From the NCBI GenBank assembly GCA_030015575.1, contig CM057338.1:826266353-826330352 (forward strand): a DNA stretch of 64,000 nt, written 5' to 3'. Within the stretch, counting starts at the first letter, position 1; each line of letters opens with the position of its first letter. The notes below the pieces were generated by a model. It ran no database searches, was not told the origin of the DNA, and saw nothing but the letters and a program-made list of their open reading frames with translations. A program made the position numbers and the translations under genes. The DNA comes from Agapanthus africanus (Eukaryota; Streptophyta; Magnoliopsida; Asparagales; Amaryllidaceae). Below, piece after piece: positions 1 through 12,120 of the stretch.

Positions 1-1365
1 TCCCGGTATTGGGGGTGAGATCACGCTGTGTCTAGGAGAGCCATTACACGAAGTCTTTAGCCCAGGCAGAAGATTTACTGGTAGGTATTCCAGTAGTATC
101 TCAGGGTGTTCTGGGCTACACTCCGACACGACTTGTACCGCTTTTGAGGTCTGACTTTTACCAACCCCCTAAGCCCGACATGCGATGCTCATAGACGAAC
201 GGACCGGACTGTACGGATATTGTCACTGACAGGCTCAGTAGGGTGTCAGGATGAGTTCGCTCATCGACCTCCCTTTTGGTCAATACCTGGTAGCCCGTTA
301 TGTACAGCTAGTACCACTGACTTGCTAGTGGTTAAATCCACATCCAAAGTATTGACGAGTCTTTAGAGTCCCCCGCAGACAGTTTCTCAAGTTTCGGGCG
401 AAACGTTGTAGAGGCCGTATGATATATAGCAGGGTCCGATCATATACGTGCAGTAGTGCACGGATCATGATCGGACGGAACATACTAGTGGGCTTTGGTT
501 TAAGCCGGGTCCTAGTATTAGATTTGTTGGATTACTTTAGTCTCATTGCATTCGCATTCGGTCGGAATGCGGATGCGGGTATGTATATACAGGTGAGGGG
601 TATCCTTGTGATCCGTCACGAGTTTACTTTAGATGTTGCCGTATCTTTTTGTTGTTGTAAACATTTGGTTTAATATTTACAAATGGAAATAATGAGCTAA
701 TAGTGATGATTAGGAGCATTAATTGTGACACATGCACAAGTGGTGACTCATGGTCTCTTTCTTTTTGCATTTGTCACATTATTGATTGATTTATGAGTTG
801 ATATGATAAGAAGAGAGAGAGAGGGCAGCCAAAGGGTGGAGTTTTGCTCTTGTATTATTTTTGCTCTCACTCTCATTCTTATCATACAACATAAGAAAGA
901 AAAGGCCCATCTTCTTCTTCTTCCTCTAGCTCAACATTTCCATTACTGGCTTCATCCTCAACCTCCATCCATACACTCTCATGCGTTGAGAATCAATGGA
1001 TGCAAGAGACAAAGTGATCACACACATTCTCTACATCACCTTGGACACGTCGGCTAGCGAACTTCATGTCCGAGTTGCTTCGGACGAAGCAGGAGCCCGT
1101 AAAAGGATTCGAAGATGTGGTGCCCTTTCCGACGAGGAGACCGGAGATCGGAGATGCCGCGAGGAGCTTGGGTTGGTGGCCAAAGACCGAAGGACACGGA
1201 TCGATCGGTATAGCTTTTCTAACCCTTCTCTAGTTTGCTAGTTATAGGTTAATGGTTCGATCCGGGATTAAAGTCTGCGATAGCGCCGGTTTCAAGTTTA
1301 GAAAAAGTTTTCGTTTCCGCATTTTGGCCTCGGATCGACGGTCGGGGCGCTGCCGTAGACTTACA
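1..1365 (+). repeat. Partial copia LTR (D-family), 5' LTR of decayed element G
   Basis: The sequence matches, in reverse complement, the LTRs at 47141-49261 and 54734-56857 over long stretches, including the block around 180-240 and the exon-like leader near 1080-1215. The LTR ends at ...GACTTACA (1365), followed by CA and a primer-binding site, which fixes this as the 3' edge of a 5' LTR. The upstream part lies outside the window. It carries the palindromic promoter-like core seen in all LTRs here: CGTGCAGTAGTGCACG near 449-465, then ACTAGTGGGCTTTGG...CCTAGTA near 485-520, then a TATA-like TATGTATATAC near 580. Short ORFs inside it are chance frames. Confidence 0.85.
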
Positions 1366-1367
1366 CA

Positions 1368-1380
1368 TGGTATCAGAGCC
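1368..1380 (+). other. Primer-binding site of element G (initiator Met tRNA)
   Basis: TGGTATCAGAGCC starts two bases after the LTR end. It is the standard plant Ty1/copia minus-strand primer site, complementary to the 3' end of initiator Met tRNA. Confidence 0.9.
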
Positions 1381-4310
1381 TAACTAGAAACTTAGACGAT
1401 CTTAAGACAATCCGAAAACGAAAAACCCTGATTAGATAAAAACACTGGGAGCCATCCCGATTAGATAAAATATATGACCAATCTAATCTTGTAAGAGCGC
1501 ACGCAGAGTGTTTTCTTCTCTCTCTCTCTCTTGGTAGCGACCATGTCACGCCTTAATCAAGATAATAATATGGATGTATTGACCGAACCCGCTTGTTATA
1601 CTGAGCTGGGGAACGTTGGTCCCGCTCTAACTTATAATTGTTATAAGATCGAGCAGGAAATAGAGGAATACCAGGATTCCCATGCCGCCCAAACGAAGAA
1701 AATGCATGATGATGCATCTCCTTCGGGTGTGTTCATTACAAAGAACTGTTTCTCAGTATCCTCTACGTCCTGGGTATGTGATACCGGATCGGGATTCCAG
1801 ATATGTAATCTGTTACATGGGCTACAGATAGATAGAGAACTGAGAACGAGTGATAAGTTTCAAGAGTTGAAAATGGTGCAATTGTTGCAAGCCAAGATGT
1901 TGGCAGTTATCACCCTGTATTACCAAATACATTTATTCTGAACGAATGCTATTAGATACCGAACCTGATATACAACATCATATCAGTCTCTTTATTTAGT
2001 AAAGAAGAATATAATTTTGTATTATTGGATAATGTTTTGAACATTTCCTATATCAAGAGTTGATCGGTTCAGGCACGTTATCTAAAAGTATATACATTCT
2101 AAATCAAACCACAGTTCTTAACGTACAGAACACACACAAGAGGAAGAGTTCAGAAATGAACGAATTCTTCTTGAGGCATTGTAGACTAGGTCATATCAAT
2201 GCGCCTCGACTAGCTAAGTTACATTTAGATGCATATTTAAATCAATTTGAATTTACATCTTGTGAAAATTTCCAGTCATGTCACAAAGATAAGATGACCA
2301 TAGCTATGTTTACTTAAAACAGAGAAAGGGTTAGTGAACCCTTGGGACTGATACATAGTGATATATGAAGGTCCCCAGTCTACAAATGCCAGGATTGGTT
2401 CTTTATACTTCCTTACATTCACTGATGATCTCTCAAGATTCGGACACATGTTCATGTTGAAACACATGTCTGAAACTTTTTAGAAATTCAATGAATGTAA
2501 GATAGAAGTAGAGAACTAATACAGGTATAACTATTATGTCCTTTGATGAGATCAGGGAGGAGAATACTTGTGCATAGGAATTCTTGGAATATTCTAAAGG
2601 AGAATTAGATTCTCTCTCAGCATTACTCCTCTGAATACACCACAGTACGTCGGTGTATCGGGGCAGAGCAATCGCACCCTATGCGACAAAGTGCGCTCTA
2701 TAATGAGTACTACTGAGGTACCTGTTTCCTTTGGGAGTTATGCACTTGAGAAGCTGCATACCTATTGAATTAGGTTCAAATCAAATTATTGCCTACCACT
2801 CCATATGAGATATGGTATAGGAAGAGCCCATCCCTTAAGTGAGTTAAGATTTGGGGTTGTCCGGCCTATGTCTAAAAGCAAAATCCGGACAAGATCGAGG
2901 CAAATTCAGTTCTGTAGAACTGGAAGGAGTTCCAGCTATACAAACTACAGCTGATAATTTGGTAGAACTAAAGGATTCAATAGTCCCCGACAAACCTCAG
3001 CCTCTCCGCCGATCTAATAGGGTTCCTCATCCGCATGAGAGATACTTCGGTTTCTCGATAACAGTGGGAGCGAGGATTGCATCATGAGATGATGACCCAA
3101 CTAGTTTCGAGCAGGCCATCAAGAGTGGGGACTCTGTAAGAATGGCTGGATGCTTAGCGATCTGAGATGGAATCCATGTACACCAACAAAGTATGGACTT
3201 TGGCTGCTATAACTAAAGGGTTAAATCCCCATCAGGAGCAAGTATATCTTGAGAAGATTACTTGGTGAAGATGGAAAAGTTGAGACTTTCAAAGCTAGAC
3301 TTATTGAAAAGGGCACTCGTCATTAACCAGGCTTGGATTGTGATGTAACCTTTTCTTCAGTAGCTATTCTTATGTCCGTCCGGATCCTACTTGCCACTGC
3401 TATATACCATGACTACGATATCTGGTGGTTGGGTGTCATGACTGCTTTTCTAAATAATGATTTAGGAGAGAACATCTATAAGTACACAGCCAGAGGGCTT
3501 CGTAGACAGTGGGAGCAGTGGAAACGTGTGCAAGTTGCTTTAAAAGTTAAAGAAAGCATCACGGAGTTGGAACATCTGTTTTGATGTGGCAGTCAAAGAG
3601 TTTGACTTCATCAAAATGGCAAATGAACCTTGTATATACAAAAAGGTAGTAGAGAGTAAGGTGGTCATCCTCGTATTATACGTGGACGACATACTCTTGA
3701 TAGGAAAAGTGTTTCCTATGCTACGTAAGGTCAATATCCTCTTATCACAAGGATTCTCCATATAAGTATCAAGGTGATACCTCCTAAATCCTAGGTTTTG
3801 GATCTATGTGATAGATCTAAATGGATGTAGTGAGGTGGTATTAATCGATTCTGGGGAGAATCAATGGAAAGCTTCCAGGGTGGTAAGGACGACTGAATAT
3901 CAATCACAGACATTGTCTTTACACTCAGTGGAGGGACGGTATGTTGGAAGAGTTCCAAGCTAGATATCGTGGTAGACTAGACGATAAAGGCTGGTGACAT
4001 CGCTACCAAAGATACTACCAAAGAGGCAGTTTGGGTGTATATTAGTTCATAAGATGAACTAGGTTCCTACCATTGTGTGACAATGGAGGTGTGGCTTTGG
4101 CCCAGGAACCCCGGTCCCATCAGTGACCCAGACATATTCTAAGGCAGCATCACCTGATCATGGAGATAACTGATCTCCAGGGAGATCGAAGTTATGAGAG
4201 TAGACTCAGAGGACAACACGGCGGATCCACTCACAAAGGCCTTTTTCCAGATAGAGACTTTTATGGTATGGTTGAGTATGAGCTACTGCAACCACTACTA
4301 CAGATGGCCC
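1381..4310 (+). pseudogene. Decayed copia gag-pol of element G
   Basis: This is a heavily mutated Ty1/copia polyprotein. After a leader of only about 150 bp, most of gag is missing. Recognisable blocks follow in order: a protease start (STSWVCDTGSG, near 1765-1800), the pre-integrase zinc region (HCRLGHIN near 2175-2200), integrase remnants (about 2340-2800), the integrase-RT linker with LRRSNRVPHPHERY (about 3000-3050), RT remnants with the YVDD box near 3675-3690, and RNase H / polyprotein end (ADPLTKA near 4220). Many frameshifts and stops separate the blocks, so no protein can be made. It is far more diverged than A or B and is one of the oldest copies in the window. Confidence 0.85.
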
Positions 4311-4327
4311 TGGTGCAAGTGGGAGAT
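4311..4327 (+). other. Polypurine tract of element G
   Basis: GTGCAAGTGGGAGATT lies directly before the LTR start TGTTAG. The same sequence precedes the 3' LTR of every copia copy in the window (A, B, C, D, H), as expected for the plus-strand primer. Confidence 0.8.
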
Positions 4328-6476
4328 TGTTAGTTATATGTATGCCCTAGAGGCCATTACTGTACATGAGATGTATATTGTAGTAGATGCTGGGACATAT
4401 ATAGGGAGGACTTTCTTGCTCGACATGATAGTACGCTATCTGGTTGCTCTTTATCCTAACATGTATACTTACTGTCTCTCTGTTACATGTTGATAAATCC
4501 CTTAGGATGTGTACTTGACTTCCAGGATTATGATGCAGATCATACTAGTGGGGCCTGGGTAGTCCATGAGTACATCCTTCATTGTTCCTTGTCGTGGGAA
4601 TATCGAGACGGGGCATCGATATTCCAGAGTAGACTAGCGTATATCTTCTCGACCCATGTGCTAGGCGATGGATGATCCCATATCCATTAGTGTTTGACAT
4701 CAGAGATGGTATACAGGTGCTCAGTGGAGACCGGGTACACTGAACGGACTCTCCAAGAACTCCCAGATGGTATTATACCTCACGTCAGATGGCAGTTCTC
4801 TGGTAACACTGTTAGAGCTTAGTCTGTTAACCCGAGATCGTCATAGAGTTTTGTGTGTCTCCCACTGTGCTTTGATTTCCACCCTACCACGGCTCTACTG
4901 AGCATGCAAACAGGTAGTTTTTTGGTACAGTCCCGAGTCACATGGAGGCAATGAGCGATAGGAGGGGATTCGTCTCTCCCGGTATTGGGGATTGATGTTG
5001 CGCTATGTTCGATTGGCCATAACTGGAAATCCCTGGTCAGGGTTGCTGTGATTTACTGGTAAGTGTTATCAGTAGTTTCACGAATGTTATGGACCTTACA
5101 TCGGCATGACTTATCAAGCTACTGGGTCTGACGTTTATCACCCCTAGGCGAGATATGCGACATATCAGACGAACAGACCGGATTGTGCGGTAAGTGTTAC
5201 TGATTGGATTCGCAGGAGTGTGAGCGGGCTTGCTCATTGATCTTCTGATTTCTCAATACCTGGGTGGCCGTTACGTTTAGCAAACCGCTTGCGGCTTGTG
5301 GGCGACTGATATGATCACCACCTACTGCCGGTTTATTGACGAGCGCATATGAGATATGTGCGGGACTGAGAATAATACCAGTATGTAATACTGTATTCTA
5401 TTCTCGCGATTTGTATCATCGGTCGGTTATATACGATATAACCGGGTTACCAAATCAAGTGTTGATTCGATATATTGATACACTAGATATTAGTCAGGTA
5501 TATGCGATATGACCGGATCATTAAATCAAGTGTTGATTTAATGATTTAATGTATAATTATATATTTGATATATTACTTTACATTAACTAGTATTGGTTCA
5601 CTTAAGATTGCATTTCTCACTTGATGTACACATAATGTATATGTGATATATAATTGTGTGCATGTTTGTATCATGTTTGATGATACATGCAAACATGGGT
5701 GGGTGGGTGATATACACCATGCTAATTATAATTTAGGTTTTTATTTATCTTAATTATTCAAAATGGTGGCTTCTTTTGTCAGGGCTCAAAGCTTCATGAA
5801 GCTTAAAGCATCTTTGACAAAGTCCACTCATTTTGTCTTGATTAGGATATTTATTAACCAAACCTTTATAATTAATCATGGTTTAGTCTCTATAAAGATT
5901 AACTCACCCATGGTTGCATTATGATTATCTCACTTGATTTTATTTTCTCATTATTCATTATTCATTATTCTTTCTTCTTCTTCTTCTTCATCAAGAAGAA
6001 AAAGCTTGCTAGATTTTTCTACGTGAAGAAATAAAGTGAGAAATCAAAAATCCAAAGTGAACCCACTTCCTATTTCATCATTCTCTACTACTTGCCATTT
6101 AGTTTAGGGTGTTCTCTTCACAAAGTTCTTGACCTAGTGAAGATGGAGCTTGAGTTTGAGTCTCCTCGACATAGATCATCTTCGGCCTCGAAGCCAACGA
6201 GTTAGCCCGTTCTTTTCTCCGAGGAAACCATCACTAGAGTCCGGGATATCGATGATCGCAGCGAAGGGACGTCAACACGGAACTTTAGAAGTGAAAGACC
6301 GGATCTACAAAGGTTGTATTTTCACTCACTTCACTTTTGTAATGTTAGATTACTAGTTTTGTTACCCTAGTTTTCTAGTTCGATTCGTAGTTTGACTGCT
6401 TAGCACTCCCTAAAATTCTAATTGTGGCATGTGTGATGCTTGCAAACCCTAGGCTAGGTGCTAAGGAATCCCAACA
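4328..6476 (+). repeat. F-type copia LTR, 3' LTR of element G
   Basis: The LTR begins TGTTAG right after the polypurine tract and ends at ...AATCCCAACA. Its first part is homologous to the other copia LTRs. From about 5340 on it differs, with AT-rich stretches and repeated TATATG/ATCAAGTGTTGATT motifs. It is not the same type as the LTR at 1-1365 at the other end of the same element (see findings). No gene is seen in it. Confidence 0.75.
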
Positions 6477-8372
6477 AGATGATCTGCGTCGAGAAGACTC
6501 AAGCTCATGCTATCTCTTCACTAATGGTAGATTAGTGAAGCAAACACCCTAAACTAAATGGCTAATATAGTAGAGGATGATGAAGTAGGAAATGGGCTCA
6601 CTTTAGATTTAATTTTCTCACAATATTTCTTCATCTCTCCAAACCCTAGAAAACTCTTTTCGTGAGGAAGAAGAAGATGAAGAGAGAAGAGAATGAAAAC
6701 TCATGAGGTGAGAATAGCAAACATGGGTGAGTTAGTATTATACACTAACTCATGTAGAGACTTAACTATGGTTATGAATAATCGTTAGGTTAATAAATAT
6801 CTTAAGTAAAAAAAATTAGTGGACTAAGTCAATGAACACTCGGAGCTTCTCCAAGATTCTTGCCATGAGATAATTCCATCAATTTGTAAATTACTTAGAT
6901 AAATATAAACCCTAGGATTATCATAAGAATGGTGTAAGTCTCATACATCCATGTTGCATATAGCATCAAGCATGACACAAATGAAATGCACATTAATATA
7001 TATCACATATATACTAAGGCACAAAGTAAGAAAAAGAAATGTTTAAGTGAGCTAATATTAGTTAATGTAAGTAAATATATCAAATATATAATTATAATTA
7101 TACATTAAATTATCAAATCAACACTTGATTTAATAATTCGACTATATCACATACAACCAACTAATATCATATGTAACAACTTATCGAATCTACACTTGAT
7201 CCGATAACCAGGCTATATCACATATAACCGACCGATATCATATATCGCGAGAATAGAATGCGGTATCACATACGCGCATTAATCTCGGTCCCACACATAT
7301 CACATATGTGCTCCTACTTCATTTTGCATGAACCAGGAAAGCTTTGTGTAGGACTATAAAGACTCATCAATACACCGGCAGTAGGTGATGATCATATCAA
7401 ACACCCACAAACCGCAAGCGGTCTGCTAAATGTAACGGCCACCTGGGTATTGAGCGATTAGAAGATCAACAAGCAAGTCTGCTCATACTCCTGCGAATCC
7501 AATCAGTAACACTATCGTACAGTCCGGTCTCTTCGTCTGATATGTCACATATCGCAGCCTGGGGTGGTAAAACGTCAGACCCCAATAGCCTGATAAGTCA
7601 TGCCGATGCAAGGTCCATAACGGTTCGAGAAACTACTGATAACACTTACCAGTAGATCTCAGCAACCCTGGCTAGGGATTTCCTGTTATGGCCAATCAAG
7701 CATAGCGCGACATCAACCCCTAATATCGAGAGAGACGAATCCCCTCATATCGCTCATTGCCTCCATGTGACTCGGGACTGTACCCAAAAACCACCTTTTT
7801 GCATGATCTCTTGAACGTGATATAGTGGAAATCAAAGCACAGTGGGAATCACACAAGACTCTATGACTATCTCGGGTCGACAGACTAACCTGTACCAGTG
7901 TCACCAGAGAATTTCTATCTGACGATAGGTATAATACCATATACGAGTTCTCGGCGAGTCCGTCCAGTGTACCCAGTCTCCAATGAGCATCCGTATACCT
8001 TCTCTGATATCAAACACCAATGGATGTAGGATCATCTATCTCCGATCATATGGGTCAAAAAGCGCATACGCTACTCTACTCTAGAGTATCGATGCCCTGT
8101 CTCGATACTCCCATGACTAGGAACATTTGAAGGATGTACTTACCGACTACCATTGCCCCACTAGTATGATCTGAATCATAATTCTGGTAGTCAAGTACTC
8201 ATCCTAGGGGCTTTATCAGCATGCAATAGAGAGACAATAAGTGTACATGTTAAGATAAAGAGCAACCAGATAGTATACTATCATGTCGAGCAAGAAAGTA
8301 TATGTCCAAGCATCCACTATAATATGCATCACATGTACAGTAATGGCCTCTAGGGCATACATATAACCAATA
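6477..8372 (-). repeat. F-type copia LTR in inverted orientation (element P), partial
   Basis: The reverse complement aligns to most of 4328-6190 with moderate divergence. Its outer end, ATAACCAATA at 8372, corresponds to the LTR start TGTTAGTTAT. Its inner end stops abruptly where the plus LTR of G ends (6476/6477). The simplest reading is that G inserted into this LTR and that the rest of P lies left of the window. If so, the five bases AGATG at 6477-6481 should recur just before G's 5' end. Confidence 0.7.
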
Positions 8373-8544
8373 TAGGAACTATTAAAGGATGTGCTTGTGG
8401 ACTATCCAGGCCCCACTAGTATGATCTGCATCATAGTCCTGATAGTCAAGTCTACATACTAAGGGTTTTATCAACATGTGTCATAGAGACAGTATAACAA
8501 TACAAGTGAACATGTTAAGATATAGAGCAACCAGATAGCATACT
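8373..8544 (-). repeat. F-type LTR fragment L, left part
   Basis: This repeats the sequence at about 8115-8285 (GAACATTTGAAGGATGT..., CCCCACTAGTATGATCTG) in the same minus orientation. It is therefore a second LTR copy into which P abuts. It is cut at ...AGCATACT by element H and resumes at 35292. Confidence 0.75.
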
Positions 8545-10542
8545 TGTTACTGATATTGCCTTAGAGGCCATTATTGTATCATACAAGATTGTATATTACA
8601 TATTGGAAGCCTAGGATATTCAAAGTTATAATAACAGTCTTGCTCAAAATGGTAGTATGCTACCTGGTTTGATTCTGTCTCAATATGTGCATGTGTTTCT
8701 TTTAGCATATCGCTTATACATATTGGTAGAGCACTTAGGATCTTTGCTTGACTACCAGCGTTGTGATAGAATTCATACTAGTGTGGGCTGGGTAGTGTAT
8801 AAGCACATCCTTATACAGGTCCCTAGTCATAGGATTATCGAGACGGGCATCGATACTCCGGAGTAGACTAGTGTATACGCTTCTCATCCCAACAGGGGAT
8901 ATGGTCTGTCCCACAGCCATTAATACGACGTACTAGAGATAGTATGCAGGTGCTCATTAGGTTATGAGTTACACTGGACAGGACTCGTCGGGACCTGCTG
9001 GTTGGTATTATACCTATCGTCAGGAAGAAGTTCCCAGATGACATAAGTACAGGTTCGTCCGTAAACTTGCCATTTCTACTTCGTCTCGAGTGTGTTCCCA
9101 CAGCACTTTGATACCACCCTACCACGGCTTAAAAGAGTCATGCAAACGGGTAGTAGTTGGGTGTAGTCCAGAAGCACTTGGAGGCAGTTGCGGTCAGATA
9201 GGATTCGTCTCTCCAGGTATTGGGGGTTGATATCGCGCAGTGTTCTGAAAGCCATTACACAAAGTCCCTGGCCAGGGAAGTTGAGAAATACTGGTAGGCA
9301 CTCAGTAGTTTCTTAGGGTATATTGGCCTCTCCTCTGGCACGACTTATTGGGCTGTTAGGGGTCTGACGTTTACCATCCTCCTAGGCCCGACATGCGAGT
9401 ATCTTAGACGAACAGACCGGACAGTACGGAGATTGTCACAGACAGGCTCAGTAGGAGTTCGAATGAGTTTGCTCATCGACCTTCTTAGTGAAAGATACCA
9501 AGGTAGCCATTACGTACAGCTAGTACCGCTGACGTGCTTGTGGTTAAACCCATTGCCAGCGTACTGTCGATTCTTTAGAGTCTTACATAGAGGGTTTCCC
9601 TTCTTCGGTCAAAATATATAGAGGCCGTATGGTTTTACGGTAGGGCTACAATCACATACGTGTACTTGTACACGGATGATGTTTGGGCGGACAATACTAG
9701 TGGGCTTTGGTTTAAGCCGGATCCTAGTATTGAATTATTGGATTGTTTTTCAACTCAGTGCATTCGTATTTTTCGGAATACGGATAGGGTATGTATATAT
9801 GGTGAGGGGTATTCTTGTAATTTTCTCAAGAATGCTTCTAGAAGGAGACACCTCATTATTTGGTATTATCCATTTTCTTAAATGGATTAATGAGGTGGAA
9901 ATGGAGGAGACATTTTGTGGTATCGTGTAAAGCATGGCTATTGCATTATTTTATTGATTTTGGATCGCTATTGAAGCATGGAAGGATTTTATATTGTGGG
10001 ATATTTCCATGGTTCAATAAGTGAGTTTATTTTGATAGCCATTCTCTACACTTTGGAGAATGCTAGCTCATTTGTTCACTTCTCCTTCTCTCTTTTCATT
10101 TCATCTCCTTCTTCCTCAAGCTAAACCATTACACTCGAATGTGTTGTGAAACAATGGGTTTAGTGAGATAATACAATACATTAGACATTCTTTACATCAC
10201 CAAGGCTACTTAGATTAGCGAACCAAGTACCCTAGTTACCTCAGTTTATAGGTTAGAGCTTGAAGCACAAACTCTCGCGTGGATCATCTTTGACGCGAGG
10301 AGGCCGATCATGTAACCTTCATCCGTTCACCGAGGAGCCAAGGAGAGGAGGACAAGAAGACATGAAGGACCGGTTCTAGAAGGTATAACAATCTTACCGA
10401 GTAGCTAAATCTCCTAGTTAGTTTAGTTAGTTAAGGTTTTAGTATAGATTCTGGAGTTAGCCGGTGTTGCGTAGTTCGTTAAAATCGTTTTTGAAAATTC
10501 CACCTCCCCGCGAACCTGCGAGGTGTGCGACATCGGCTTACA
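8545..10542 (+). repeat. 5' LTR of element H
   Basis: It runs from TGTTACTGATAT to ...GGCTTACA (1998 bp) and matches 33289-35291 along its length. It holds three successive inverted repeats: CGTGTACTTGTACACG at 9658-9673, the ACTAG...CTAGT hairpin at 9694-9730, and TATTTTTCGGAATA near 9767-9780. A TATA-like GTATGTATATATGG follows near 9789-9802. The U3 portion before it would be about 1.2 kb. Confidence 0.9.
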
Positions 10543-10543
10543 G

Positions 10544-10556
10544 TGGTATCAAAGCC
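10544..10556 (+). other. Primer-binding site of element H
   Basis: TGGTATCAAAGCC, one base after the LTR end. It differs at one position from the TGGTATCAGAGCC of A and G. Confidence 0.85.
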
Positions 10557-10749
10557 TACAAAACCCTAACTAGCTAGTTAGCAAGTAGTTAGAAATTCGA
10601 TCGTCGGAAAAATCCCAAAATCACGTTCAAAAACCCATGTTTCTGTCAATTTTAAAAACTGATCTAAGAATTATTTCAGAGACCTTAAAAATTTGAGCAT
10701 GGTTTTCTAAGAACACTCAAGAAAAGTGAGATCGTAACTCACCATGACC

Positions 10750-10796
10750 ACCGCGGAAGCACGGCGAAACAGTGCATTTCGCCGCGGTTCTGCGGC
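10750..10796 (+). repeat. GC palindrome pair in leader of H
   Basis: Two 16-bp units, ACCGCGGAAGCACGGC (10750-10765) and GCCGCGGTTCTGCGGC (10781-10796), have centres 31 bp apart. The second is a near-perfect palindrome and the first is partly decayed. Their order and spacing match those in A, D and N. Confidence 0.85.
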
Positions 10797-11921
10797 GAGT
10801 CGAGGCCGAGTTCACTCAGTTTTCTTCTGTGGGTCTATTTTCTGGAATTGTGATTTTGGGAATATTTGATTTCTACCCAGAATTGTTTGTGTGCTGGATT
10901 GTGAATGGGGTTGACTCGGATTTGGCTTATCGACCGAAATTCTAAGATTCTTCGCTAATGAGATTCTATGTTTGTTTATATGATGCTAAACGTCTGTTAA
11001 TCGCTATACGTCGATTAGTGGGGGTTGCACATATCTGTGATGTGATGATGGTTTGTGTATATAGAGTATTGGATCATCGTGGATGAATAGCCAGGGGGGA
11101 TGTGAGAAGAGTGTTTTCTTTTGTTTCATTCATGTAATTTATAAAAGTGATGTAATATTATTTTGCGGGGCACATCCAAGTTAAGATTGTAGCCACGGTT
11201 GTACTATTTCTTTTACTATTTTTGCTCCTAGGATAACCTAAGGTGGGGTGCACAAACTACCGGGTTCTTGAAGTGCCAAGTGGCCTACTCATTTTATTGA
11301 GGGTGGTTGCTTCACTTCGGGAATTTGGCGGGTAGTTTGCCACACCCGTAAGGGCCTAGGGTGGGGTTTAGCTATTCATCACGACCGTGGAATCCGTCTT
11401 TTGTTATAGGCTTAAACGAAACACGGAATTTCTAGTATATCCAATATATTCATATGTGATCTGGAATGCCTGTTATTGCATGAGACGAATGGATATATAT
11501 ATATATATGATGTATAGTAGGCGTTGCTTATGTTTTGCACCAGCGCTAGTCTAGACCCCGCTCTGCCGGTAATTATGTAACCTAACGGTGCATGACAAGG
11601 CCCCGTGGTGAATGCGGATGGCATAAGCGTACGTTGTATTTTCGTTTCTTTTTCTACAAGGATAGGGTTAAATGATGGGACCGCATTAACATATATTAAT
11701 ACAAGGAAAAAAAAACCAAAGCTTAATCATTAGAACAGCTTCAAAACCACTCGGTTTTCTTTAAAAAGCAAATTTTAAATGCGGAGCCTAAACCACTCCT
11801 TTTAAAAAGCTATCATGATTCCTTCGACTATATCAAGTTCATTACGTTCACGGTTTCGCCAAAACCATTTATAGCCCTCCATCATTTCATATGGGTATTC
11901 AGTAGTATTCAAGCTTTGTAT

Positions 11922-12120
11922 TTTGAACTTCGCCAAGGCATAATGATTGGTAGCTGCTGGGTATTCATATGTAGCATAGATAGATGCGTTGGTTTGGGAA
12001 AGTCGTACTACTATGTTGGCCTTCGTCAAGGGTATGTACGAGTGGGTTCAAATTAACCTAGACAATGACGGGTAAAACTTGACATGTGACTTATGATATG
12101 TTAGCTTTCGTCAAGGTCAT
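11922..12120 (+). repeat. Triplicated GTCAAGG-type motif in leader of H
   Basis: GTTGGCCTTCGTCAAGG (12015-12031) and GTTAGCTTTCGTCAAGG (12100-12116) are copies of one motif. A weaker third copy lies near 11925-11943. The equivalent sites in A and D also come as three copies. The function is unknown. Confidence 0.6.

Noticed and set aside
803-1241. Overlapping short frames of about 80 codons as possible host peptides
   Set aside because: They lie in the LTR of G, are not conserved in frame in the matching LTRs of D and K, and have no recognisable domain.
4328-8372. A large MITE or foldback DNA transposon
   Set aside because: The arms are copia LTRs with their own TG...CA ends and PPT context, and the inversion is explained by nested insertion.
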